Of a stretch of 35,268 nt of DNA, positions 6,606 to 11,620 are shown piece by piece (the first letter of the stretch is position 1; each line of letters starts with the position of its first letter). The stretch covers positions 2,951-38,218 of the IMG/VR virus record IMGVR_UViG_3300030451_004114; one strand, 5' to 3'. Position numbers and translations under genes: made by a program. The notes under the pieces are model-generated. The model was not told the origin of the DNA and searched no databases. It saw only the letters and a program-made list of their open reading frames with translations. Origin of the DNA: a virus.

Positions 6606-6923
6606 ATGACCTACGTATACAGAAAGTACGAAAATCCGTCAACTAACAAAATGGAGGATTTGCAGGATTTGATAAACGAACTTTACCAAATTAATAAAGT
6701 ACTAAAAGAAGATCTTGATAGACATGAAAAATATATGATAGATTTGAAAGACGCATCCGAAGATTTGCATAAGAGATTATGTGAACGCGAAGATGAAATT
6801 AATTCATTATCTCTCAAATTATTCCAATGTGAACAAGATAATATGGAACTACGTAATTTGTACGATGTTAACCATAATAGAATAGAAAGAGTTAGTATTG
6901 AGTTAGATAATCATTCACATTGA
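6606..6923 (+). CDS. Coiled-coil protein, 105 aa
   Basis: Most of the protein (residues 15-100) is a continuous charged heptad-like helix: LQDLINELYQINKVLKEDLD, SEDLHKRLCEREDEINSLSL and LRNLYDVNHNRIERVSIELD. There is no membrane segment or signal. Such small coiled-coil proteins are common in phages, and no specific function can be given. It is preceded by a late promoter motif, so expression may be late. Confidence 0.7.
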   Translation: MTYVYRKYENPSTNKMEDLQDLINELYQINKVLKEDLDRHEKYMIDLKDASEDLHKRLCEREDEINSLSLKLFQCEQDNMELRNLYDVNHNRIERVSIELDNHSH

Positions 6924-6930
6924 GTTCTTC

Positions 6931-6952
6931 ATGCGTATAAATACTTATATGA
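6931..6952 (+). repeat. 22-bp near-repeat, copy 2
   Basis: This is the partner of 3869-3890 (20 of 22 identical). In this copy one of the two changes creates a perfect TATAAATA late promoter core at 6936-6943, and the last four bases run into the start of the gene at 6949. Confidence 0.6.
6936..6943 (+). promoter_or_regulatory. Late promoter motif TATAAATA
   Basis: A perfect T4-type late core. Only 5 bases separate it from the ATG at 6949, so a transcript from it would start at about the start codon (leaderless). Confidence 0.6.
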
Positions 6953-7083
6953 AGACAAGAAAAGCAGCAAAGATCTTAATAAACCGAGCAAAAGAAAATC
7001 CTGATTTATACACTGACCAAGAAGTTCAATACGCAAAGTTATTAAGAAAATACAATCCAAAAACTGTAACAAAAATTACATAA
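6949..7083 (+). CDS. Small basic 44-aa conserved phage protein
   Basis: Begins MKTRKAAKILINRAKENPDL, then YTDQEVQYAKLLRKYNPK. It is a small, highly basic, helical protein of a type I remember as recurrent in T4-like cyanophages, without assigned function. No Shine-Dalgarno is visible, and a TATAAATA motif ends only 5 bases before the ATG. It may be translated from a leaderless or a longer read-through mRNA. A hairpin at 7104-7119 follows. Confidence 0.6.
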   Translation: MKTRKAAKILINRAKENPDLYTDQEVQYAKLLRKYNPKTVTKIT

Positions 7084-7087
7084 CTGG

Positions 7088-7116
7088 TTGACTATATAGT
7101 GTGGGTATGCTAACAT
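7088..7116 (+). promoter_or_regulatory. Sigma70-type promoter candidate with embedded hairpin
   Basis: TTGACT (7088-7093) and TAACAT (7111-7116) are 17 bases apart. A perfect 6-bp hairpin, GGTATG-CTAA-CATACC, covers 7104-7119 and includes the -10 region. The expected start near 7122 is 1-2 bases before the CGTTCATCC aptamer-like strand at 7124, so the transcript would begin with that element. Confidence 0.5.
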
Positions 7117-7123
7117 ACCTTTA

Positions 7124-7357
7124 CGTTCATCCAAATGCATAGTCTAGCACTACTGGTATTTCTATTCGCTGAACATGATGCAACCCATTGGGAAATGTCA
7201 TGTGATGACTGGAACCAGGCAAGGTATGAGATTCTTAGCGATAAGAACCACACACCTGATGCCAAGGAGTATCTTATAGATTACTTCTATACCAAAGTAC
7301 CAGATCCCGATTGCAGACCATGGAGCATTGGACGCAAGTAAGCCGACTCGGAACGGG
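7124..7357 (+). promoter_or_regulatory. Split glutamine-aptamer-like element enclosing a 68-codon gene
   Basis: The 5' strand CGTTCATCC (7124-7132) is identical to the 5' strand of the compact aptamer at 7360. The 3' core GGACGCAAGTAAGCC followed by GACTCGGAACGGG (7330-7357) matches that of the compact copy (7377-7404), with two gaps of 2 bases and a few changes. CGTTC (7124-7128) can pair with GAACG (7351-7355), and TCC (7130-7132) with GGA (7330-7332), exactly as in the compact copy. The hairpin loop would then contain the whole ORF 7135-7341. The sequence match is observed; folding and ligand binding are inferred. Confidence 0.45.
7135..7341 (+). CDS. 68-aa protein encoded inside the split aptamer
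   Basis: Unrecognised. The N-terminus MHSLALLVFLFAEHDA is hydrophobic and could be a short signal or anchor. The rest (MSCDDWNQARYEILSDKNHT, then DYFYTKVPDPDCRPW) has two cysteines placed as if for a disulfide and looks like a folded, possibly exported domain. There is no Shine-Dalgarno: the 11 bases before the ATG are CGTTCATCC plus AA, the aptamer-like strand. The TAA stop at 7339-7341 lies inside the 3' aptamer core (GCAAGTAAGCC). Translation and aptamer folding should therefore exclude each other. Confidence 0.65.
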   Translation: MHSLALLVFLFAEHDATHWEMSCDDWNQARYEILSDKNHTPDAKEYLIDYFYTKVPDPDCRPWSIGRK

Positions 7358-7404
7358 TACGTTCATCCTCGCAAGAGGACGCAAAAGCCGACTGAAGGAA
7401 CGGA
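7358..7404 (+). promoter_or_regulatory. Glutamine riboswitch-like aptamer (Downstream-peptide/glnA type)
   Basis: CGTTC (7360-7364) pairs with GAACG (7398-7402) to form P1. TCCTC (7366-7370) pairs with GAGGA (7375-7379) around a GCAA tetraloop to form P2. The conserved-looking CGCAAAAGCCGACTGAAGG links them. This layout, the GAAGGAACG end and the position upstream of a tiny cyanobacterial-type peptide gene match what is known of the Downstream-peptide/glnA RNA class, whose members bind L-glutamine in cyanobacteria and cyanophages. A further hairpin (AAAGT 7409-7413 with ACTTT 7420-7424) abuts the Shine-Dalgarno AGGAGA at 7425-7430. Confidence 0.68.
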
Positions 7405-7436
7405 TGTAAAAGTCCAACTACTTTAGGAGAAACCAA

Positions 7437-7562
7437 ATGGCACAAGTCACATACCGTGGTATCAAATATGATACTAATAGGGACAAAGCAAAGCAGACTA
7501 ACAAGGTCGATCTATCTTACCGTGGTGTAAGACAAGAAAAAGAACTTACAAGTCTTAAGTGA
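7437..7562 (+). CDS. Small DUF4278-type peptide downstream of the aptamer
   Basis: The 41 residues contain two copies of a TYRG motif: VTYRGIKYDT near the N-terminus and LSYRGVRQEK near the C-terminus. This is the pattern of the cyanobacterial DUF4278 family of tiny proteins, often encoded behind glutamine aptamers. AGGAGA lies 6 bases before the ATG. Function is unknown; a nitrogen-status-linked regulator is a plausible inference because small glutamine-controlled proteins in cyanobacteria can modulate glutamine synthetase. The stop overlaps the next GTG start. Confidence 0.75.
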   Translation: MAQVTYRGIKYDTNRDKAKQTNKVDLSYRGVRQEKELTSLK

Positions 7563-7645
7563 TTGAAACTCTAGAGATATGCATAGCATCTGCTATCTTT
7601 CTCACAATCATAACTGCTGAAGTCAAGTTCCTATACGGAAAATAA
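7559..7645 (+). CDS. 28-aa membrane peptide (GTG start)
   Basis: GTG at 7559 overlaps the upstream TGA as GTGA, a common coupling arrangement. The product is almost entirely one hydrophobic helix, ending in EVKFLYGK. It stops 3 bases before the terminator stem. The family is unknown. The size makes the call uncertain, but the coupled start and the position just before a terminator support it. Confidence 0.45.
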   Translation: MIETLEICIASAIFLTIITAEVKFLYGK

Positions 7646-7648
7646 AAC

Positions 7649-7675
7649 AGAGGGGGTTTACACCCCTCTTTTTTT
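7649..7675 (+). terminator. Intrinsic terminator with promoter element in its loop
   Basis: AGAGGGG (7649-7655) pairs with CCCCTCT (7663-7669), followed by seven T (7669-7675). The loop GTTTACA contains TTTACA, which is a -35 element for the promoter just downstream. Confidence 0.9.
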
Positions 7676-7685
7676 GTAGTATAAT
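7657..7685 (+). promoter_or_regulatory. Sigma70-type promoter interleaved with terminator
   Basis: TTTACA (7657-7662) lies in the terminator loop and TATAAT (7680-7685) lies exactly 17 bases downstream. It would drive the unit at 7705 through thyX. It is the second terminator-promoter overlap in this window. Confidence 0.65.
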
Positions 7686-7704
7686 TAGTCGAAAGGTAAT
7701 AAAC

Positions 7705-7875
7705 ATGAATAAAGGAAAACTAAAAGTTCTACTCATGGCACTTAAAGAAGTGGTTGATGAATTAGAATCTGAAGTTTATTCAGATACTGAAGCATATGTT
7801 CCTTCCACCCCACCTAAAGATACTTACGCAAGTTATGATGAAGTTTTAGGTGACGACGATGGTTACCCAGATTGA
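7705..7875 (+). CDS. Hypothetical 56-aa acidic protein
   Basis: Begins MNKGKLKVLLMALKEVVDEL and ends in a proline-containing acidic tail (VPSTPPKD, VLGDDDGYPD). The first half is a likely amphipathic helix, the second unstructured. I recall similar short acidic proteins in cyanophages, with no known function. AAAGGT at 7692-7697 lies 7 bases before the ATG. It begins the unit leading into thyX, with one base between its stop and the next ATG. Confidence 0.65.
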   Translation: MNKGKLKVLLMALKEVVDELESEVYSDTEAYVPSTPPKDTYASYDEVLGDDDGYPD

Positions 7876-7876
7876 T

Positions 7877-8029
7877 ATGGACGAAAACAAATGGTTAATT
7901 AAAAACATCAAAGAGGCACTCAAACAACCTTTCAATTATAATATTGAGGAAATGGAGTATCTCAAGGAACAACTGCGAGAAGCAGAAGAACGACAAAAAA
8001 ACGCAACTAGAGGTAAAGGATTCGGATGA
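7877..8029 (+). CDS. Hypothetical 50-aa helical protein
   Basis: Starts MDENKWLIKNIKEALKQP and ends with a charged helix (EYLKEQLREAEERQKN) and a short glycine tail. It overlaps the thyX start by ATGA at 8026-8029, so it is likely coupled to thyX. No motif is recognised and no membrane segment is present. Confidence 0.6.
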   Translation: MDENKWLIKNIKEALKQPFNYNIEEMEYLKEQLREAEERQKNATRGKGFG

Positions 8030-8685
8030 GTAATGTTAAACTAATCTCTGTTTCTAAAGGAGCAGGTGAACTTGAGGGTAAAGATGCCCAAGAAGTTATC
8101 ACCTATTGTGCTCGTGTAAGTAACCCAAGCAATCAAACTAAGTTTGATACTTCTGCAGGTCTTTTGAAGTATTGTATTAATCACAAACATTGGAGTATCT
8201 TTGAGCAAGCAGATATGACTGTGGAAATCAATACCACTCGTGGTCTTGCTGCTCAGGTGCTACGTCACCGTTCATTTACATATCAAGAGTTTTCACAAAG
8301 ATATGCTGATACGAGTAATTTGGGAGAAATTAAAACTCCACAACTTCGTAGACAGGATACCAAGAATCGTCAGAACTCTACTGATGATCTTGATGAATTT
8401 ACAAAACAGAAACTAGAAGTACAAATGAAAACTTTGTTTTCTTCTGCTGAGTCACTATATGAACAGATGCTTGAATTAGGTGTCGCAAAAGAGAGTGCCC
8501 GTTTTGTATTACCATTGGCAACTCCTACCAGACTCTATATGAAAGGTTCTGTTAGATCGTGGATTCATTATATTGATCTTCGTTCTGCACATGGTACTCA
8601 GAAAGAGCACATGCAGATTGCGGAAGAAGTCAGAGTAATATTCAAGGAACAATTCCCTGATATTGCAACCGCCCTAGAGTGGTGA
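8026..8685 (+). CDS. thyX: Flavin-dependent thymidylate synthase
   Basis: ThyX makes dTMP from dUMP using 5,10-methylene-tetrahydrofolate as carbon donor and NADPH through FAD. The 219 residues are a normal length. The family signature RHR-x7-S is present as R80-H-R82 through S90 in RHRSFTYQEFSQRY. Other conserved stretches are HKHWSIFEQADMTVEI and the C-terminal SVRSWIHYIDLRSAHGTQKE. It is a known cyanophage gene. Its stop codon overlaps the late promoter GATAAATA of the next gene. The substrate methylene-tetrahydrofolate is the product of the glycine cleavage pathway, to which the gcvP gene at the start of the window belongs. Confidence 0.96.
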   Translation: MSNVKLISVSKGAGELEGKDAQEVITYCARVSNPSNQTKFDTSAGLLKYCINHKHWSIFEQADMTVEINTTRGLAAQVLRHRSFTYQEFSQRYADTSNLGEIKTPQLRRQDTKNRQNSTDDLDEFTKQKLEVQMKTLFSSAESLYEQMLELGVAKESARFVLPLATPTRLYMKGSVRSWIHYIDLRSAHGTQKEHMQIAEEVRVIFKEQFPDIATALEW

Positions 8686-8691
8686 TAAATA
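8684..8691 (+). promoter_or_regulatory. Late promoter motif GATAAATA overlapping thyX stop
   Basis: GATAAATA shares its first two bases with the TGA of thyX and sits 19 bases before the next ATG, with AAGGAAAAG as a Shine-Dalgarno in between. Confidence 0.7.
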
Positions 8692-8710
8692 TTTTTACCT
8701 AAGGAAAAGT

Positions 8711-8962
8711 ATGGCAACGTATCCCGTTATTCATAAAGAAACTGGAGAACAAAAAGAAGTCGTAATGAGCGTCACCAAATGGTCGCAGTGGTGTGAAGAC
8801 AACCCAGACTGGAAACGCGACTGGTCTGATCCATCAACTTGCCCTCAACCTGGAGAGGTTGGAGATTGGCAAAACAAACTAATTCGCTCTAAACCAGGAT
8901 GGAATGAAGTTCTAGATAGAGCATCAAAATCACCAGGATCAACAGTAAAGAAAATTACTTAA
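8711..8962 (+). CDS. Conserved cyanophage hypothetical protein, 83 aa
   Basis: The protein begins MATYPVIHKETGEQKEVVMS and has the segments WSQWCEDNPDWKRDWSDPST and PGWNEVLDRASKSPGS. I recall proteins of this form, sometimes annotated as FmdB-like, directly upstream of phoH in T4-like cyanophages. The N-terminal part has the strand pattern of FmdB-type zinc ribbons, but the zinc-binding CxxC pairs are missing, so metal binding is unlikely. Four tryptophans in 30 residues suggest a compact fold. Function unknown. Confidence 0.75.
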   Translation: MATYPVIHKETGEQKEVVMSVTKWSQWCEDNPDWKRDWSDPSTCPQPGEVGDWQNKLIRSKPGWNEVLDRASKSPGSTVKKIT

Positions 8963-8966
8963 ACAC

Positions 8967-9716
8967 ATGCCCAGAAAAAAAGATTCTCCGATCGGAGTAG
9001 GAATGACGGCTAAACAGATGAAGCGTAAGAAACCAATTAATTCTGATTTCTTACTTGATGTAAAACCTCTTACAGAAAATCAAGAAAAACTCTTTAATGA
9101 CTATAAGCAAGGTAAAAACATCTTTGCATATGGTGCAGCAGGTACAGGAAAAACCTTTATTGTCCTGTATAATGCACTAAAAGAAGTGTTAGATCAAAGA
9201 ACACCATATGAAAAAATTTATATTGTTCGTTCTTTAGTTTCTACTCGTGAAATTGGTTTTTTACCAGGAGATCACGAAGATAAATCTGCTCTTTATCAGA
9301 TTCCTTATAAGAATATGGTAAAGTACATGTTTGAAATGCCATCAGACGCAGATTTTGAAATGTTGTATGGTAATCTTAAAGCACAGGCAACTATTTCATT
9401 CTGGTCTACTAGTTTCATCCGTGGTACAACATTTGATAATTCAATTTTGTTAATTGATGAATGCCAAAACTTGAATTTTCACGAACTTGATAGTATAATC
9501 ACTCGTACTGGTGAAAATACCAAAATTATGTTTTGCGGTGACGCATCACAATCTGACTTGACTAAAACTTACGAAAGAAACGGTATTCTTGACTTTATTA
9601 AAATCATCCGTAACATGGAAGATGAGTTTGGAATCACTGAGTTTACGGTAAATGATATTGTCAGATCAGGTTTAGTCAAAAAATACATCGCTACTAAACT
9701 TGCCCTAAATATTTAA
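8967..9716 (+). CDS. phoH: PhoH-family P-loop ATPase
   Basis: The 249-residue protein carries Walker A GAAGTGKT (residues 56-63) and Walker B LLIDECQN (161-168), followed by the PhoH-typical MFCGDASQSDLT sensor-like segment. PhoH proteins are cytosolic ATPases with proposed RNA-related or phosphate-stress roles; they are widespread in cyanophages, but their phage function is not settled. The N-terminus is Lys-rich and may bind nucleic acid. The gene lies 4 bases after the upstream stop, and its last codons contain a late-promoter-like CCTAAATA for the exonuclease gene. Confidence 0.95.
   Translation: MPRKKDSPIGVGMTAKQMKRKKPINSDFLLDVKPLTENQEKLFNDYKQGKNIFAYGAAGTGKTFIVLYNALKEVLDQRTPYEKIYIVRSLVSTREIGFLPGDHEDKSALYQIPYKNMVKYMFEMPSDADFEMLYGNLKAQATISFWSTSFIRGTTFDNSILLIDECQNLNFHELDSIITRTGENTKIMFCGDASQSDLTKTYERNGILDFIKIIRNMEDEFGITEFTVNDIVRSGLVKKYIATKLALNI
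9704..9711 (+). promoter_or_regulatory. Late-promoter-like CCTAAATA
   Basis: It matches the NCTAAATA variant also seen before two giant structural genes and lies 12 bases before the exonuclease ATG, inside the end of phoH. The match is imperfect relative to NATAAATA. Confidence 0.35.
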
Positions 9717-9723
9717 ATACTCA

Positions 9724-10401
9724 ATGTTTAATCATGTCAATTTGAACCTTCCTAAACTCAGTCGTAAGACTGTTGATGGAGTCAGATATTACCAAGTAGA
9801 AGATGGTGGTGAGATGCTAGATTTAGTGTCCATTACCTCTGTTACTAGTCACAGGAATAGAGCAAAGTTTGCAAAGTGGAGAAAAAAGGTTGGTGATAAA
9901 GAAGCTGACCGTATCACGAAAGCGGCTACAAGTCGTGGTACTGATATGCATACTCTTACAGAGTATTATTTAAAAAATGAGGATGCACCCACAGATGTAT
10001 TGCCTATCTCTAAAATGCTATTCAATATAGCAAAACCTTTTCTGGATAGTATCACCAATATTCACGCATTAGAGTCATCAATGTACAGCAAAGAACTTGG
10101 AATTGCTGGAACTGTTGACTGCATAGCAGAATATGACGGTGAACTTGCTATCATTGATTTCAAAACTTCCAAATCACCTAAACCACGAAAGTGGATTGAC
10201 CACTATTTCGTACAGTGTTGTGCATATGCATGTATGTTGTATGAACTCACTGGACTTACTGTAAAAAAGTTTGTTATTATCATGGCATGTGAAGATGGTG
10301 AATGTGAAGTCTATATTGAAAGAGATAAAACAAAGTATATCAAAGAACTGGTACAATACATCCAAGAATTCATCACATACAAACTCAAAGAATATGCCTA
10401 A
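9724..10401 (+). CDS. PD-(D/E)XK exonuclease (Cas4/RecB/MGME1-like)
   Basis: A 225-residue nuclease-type protein. Visible core elements are His76 in SRGTDMHTLTEYY, Glu117 in HALESSMYS, Asp132 in GIAGTVDCIAEYDG, Asp145 and Lys147 in IIDFKTSK, and Gln164 in HYFVQCCAYA. This H/E/D/DxK/QxxxY order is the RecB-like PD-(D/E)XK pattern of Cas4 and MGME1 exonucleases, which degrade single-stranded or damaged DNA ends. Its place next to gp33, gp59 and gp32 supports a role in phage replication or recombination. It overlaps the gp33 gene by 8 bases. Confidence 0.85.
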   Translation: MFNHVNLNLPKLSRKTVDGVRYYQVEDGGEMLDLVSITSVTSHRNRAKFAKWRKKVGDKEADRITKAATSRGTDMHTLTEYYLKNEDAPTDVLPISKMLFNIAKPFLDSITNIHALESSMYSKELGIAGTVDCIAEYDGELAIIDFKTSKSPKPRKWIDHYFVQCCAYACMLYELTGLTVKKFVIIMACEDGECEVYIERDKTKYIKELVQYIQEFITYKLKEYA

Positions 10402-10651
10402 AGAAACCCTAGATGAAGTCCTAAAAGAGAAATTCATGTGCAAACAGAGTTTTGCTCTTGAAATTGAAAATCTTGCCACGCAAGAAAATCTAAATTATAT
10501 TGACGCAATTATTTTGTTTTGCGAAAATAATGAGATAGAAGTTGATTCTGTGGTAAAATTAGTATCTAAACCACTGAAAGAAAAATTAAGATGGGATGCC
10601 ACGCAATTGAATTTTCTAAAGAAAACAAGTCGCGCAAAACTACCTCTATGA
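10394..10651 (+). CDS. gp33: Late transcription co-activator gp33
   Basis: T4 gp33 links the host RNA polymerase to the sliding clamp gp45 and, with the late sigma gp55, enables transcription from TATAAATA promoters. The 85-residue product starts MPKETLDEVLKEKFMCKQSF and contains LNYIDAIILFCE and LVSKPLKEKLRWDATQLNFL. It ends KKTSRAKLPL, where a short hydrophobic terminus is the expected clamp-binding tail. The ATG at 10394 is preferred over an in-frame ATG at 10271, which would lie deep inside the exonuclease gene. The identification rests on length, sequence pattern and the position before gp59. The stop overlaps the gp59 start as ATGA. Confidence 0.82.
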   Translation: MPKETLDEVLKEKFMCKQSFALEIENLATQENLNYIDAIILFCENNEIEVDSVVKLVSKPLKEKLRWDATQLNFLKKTSRAKLPL

Positions 10652-11235
10652 CTGCCTTTGATTGCTACAAAACATATCTAGCGATCAAACAGCACTTCAC
10701 TCAACCTACCTACGATTACTTCCGATATCATGGTGCTACTAAGGGATCTGTGGTATCTTTTAATAAAAGGAAGGATAAGTATTTTTTCGAGAAGATGTCT
10801 CGTCAGAAGACAGATAGTGAGATTAAGGAATATTTTGTGGCAAATTTTGTTTATCCATCCAATCCACAATCAGTTTGGATTGGTGAAATTATAAAACAAG
10901 GTGAGACTAATTATAATACTTGGTTGAAGATCAATCAAAGTCTTGCATATTATTATAAGGAAGATTTAGGGATATTATTTGAAACTGAAGATTTTAAAAG
11001 TGTGATGGAGTGTAATGGTCACCCGAAGTTGCTAAAAAAATATTTATCTGGTAAAATTAATTTGGAGACACTGGTTATTATGAACAAGATTCTTAATTTT
11101 GTTCCTTACTTTGATAATAAACTGAAAGATCCTGTATGGGAAACCGTAAGTTTGAAAATTAAAAAGTATAGTCCTTTCCTAAATATTAATGTGTTTTCAT
11201 GTAAAAAAATGCTAAAGGAGGTGACAAGTCAATGA
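10648..11235 (+). CDS. gp59: DNA helicase loader gp59
   Basis: gp59 loads the gp41 helicase onto gp32-coated fork DNA. The product from ATG 10648 is 195 aa (T4 gp59 is 217). It shows the family pattern FDCYKTYLAIKQHF near the N-terminus, KRKDKYFFEKMSRQ, NPQSVWIGEII, and a C-terminal all-helical part with LETLVIMNKILNF and KKYSPFLNINVFSCKKM. An upstream in-frame ATG at 10591 is rejected because it lies within gp33. Adjacent gp32 and gp33 genes support the call. The end overlaps the DUF1825 gene by 4 bases. Confidence 0.88.
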   Translation: MTAFDCYKTYLAIKQHFTQPTYDYFRYHGATKGSVVSFNKRKDKYFFEKMSRQKTDSEIKEYFVANFVYPSNPQSVWIGEIIKQGETNYNTWLKINQSLAYYYKEDLGILFETEDFKSVMECNGHPKLLKKYLSGKINLETLVIMNKILNFVPYFDNKLKDPVWETVSLKIKKYSPFLNINVFSCKKMLKEVTSQ

Positions 11236-11570
11236 GCGAGTTTTTCGATTCTAACATCGTACAACAGTCCTTGAAAGAAATTACTGATATTCAAGAGACG
11301 ATATTTAATTCTCTCTTCACATATCGGACATTTTCCGAAGAGGATAAGCAAGAGCACATTGACCAGTTGCGTATCCTTATTGAAAAGCAAAGGAATATGT
11401 ATGCAAGACTAAGTCTTACAGACGATCCCGAAGCACTTGAACTTAAAGATAAAATCGAGCAATCAGCACTGATGCTTGGATTTCCTGAAGGCACAAACAT
11501 GTCAGAAGTCTTCGACACAATGGATGAGACACTTTTACAAGTGATCAAAACCAGTGGACTTGACAACTGA
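11232..11570 (+). CDS. DUF1825-family protein
   Basis: The 112 residues fit DUF1825, a small helical family of cyanobacteria and their phages: FFDSNIVQQSLKEITDIQET at the N-terminus, a central EHIDQLRILIEKQRNMYARL with LSLTDDPEA, and a C-terminal EVFDTMDETLLQVI. The function is unknown. A strong Shine-Dalgarno, AAGGAGGTGA, lies at 11215-11224. Its location between gp59 and gp32 hints at a replication-linked role. The -35 of the gp32 promoter lies within its last codons. Confidence 0.85.
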   Translation: MSEFFDSNIVQQSLKEITDIQETIFNSLFTYRTFSEEDKQEHIDQLRILIEKQRNMYARLSLTDDPEALELKDKIEQSALMLGFPEGTNMSEVFDTMDETLLQVIKTSGLDN

Positions 11571-11588
11571 CCAATCATACACTATAAT
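11560..11588 (+). promoter_or_regulatory. Consensus sigma70 promoter for gp32
   Basis: TTGACA (11560-11565) and TATAAT (11583-11588) with 17-base spacing form a perfect sigma70 promoter, 32 bases before the gp32 ATG. It allows host polymerase to make the abundant ssDNA-binding protein without phage factors. Confidence 0.88.
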
Positions 11589-11620
11589 AACCAAATCCGT
11601 ACAAACACAGGCCAAATCTA

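Noticed and set aside
10271-10393. Upstream ATG extension of gp33
   Set aside because: It would place 41 extra codons inside the exonuclease gene; MPKETLDEVL at 10394 is the family-like start.
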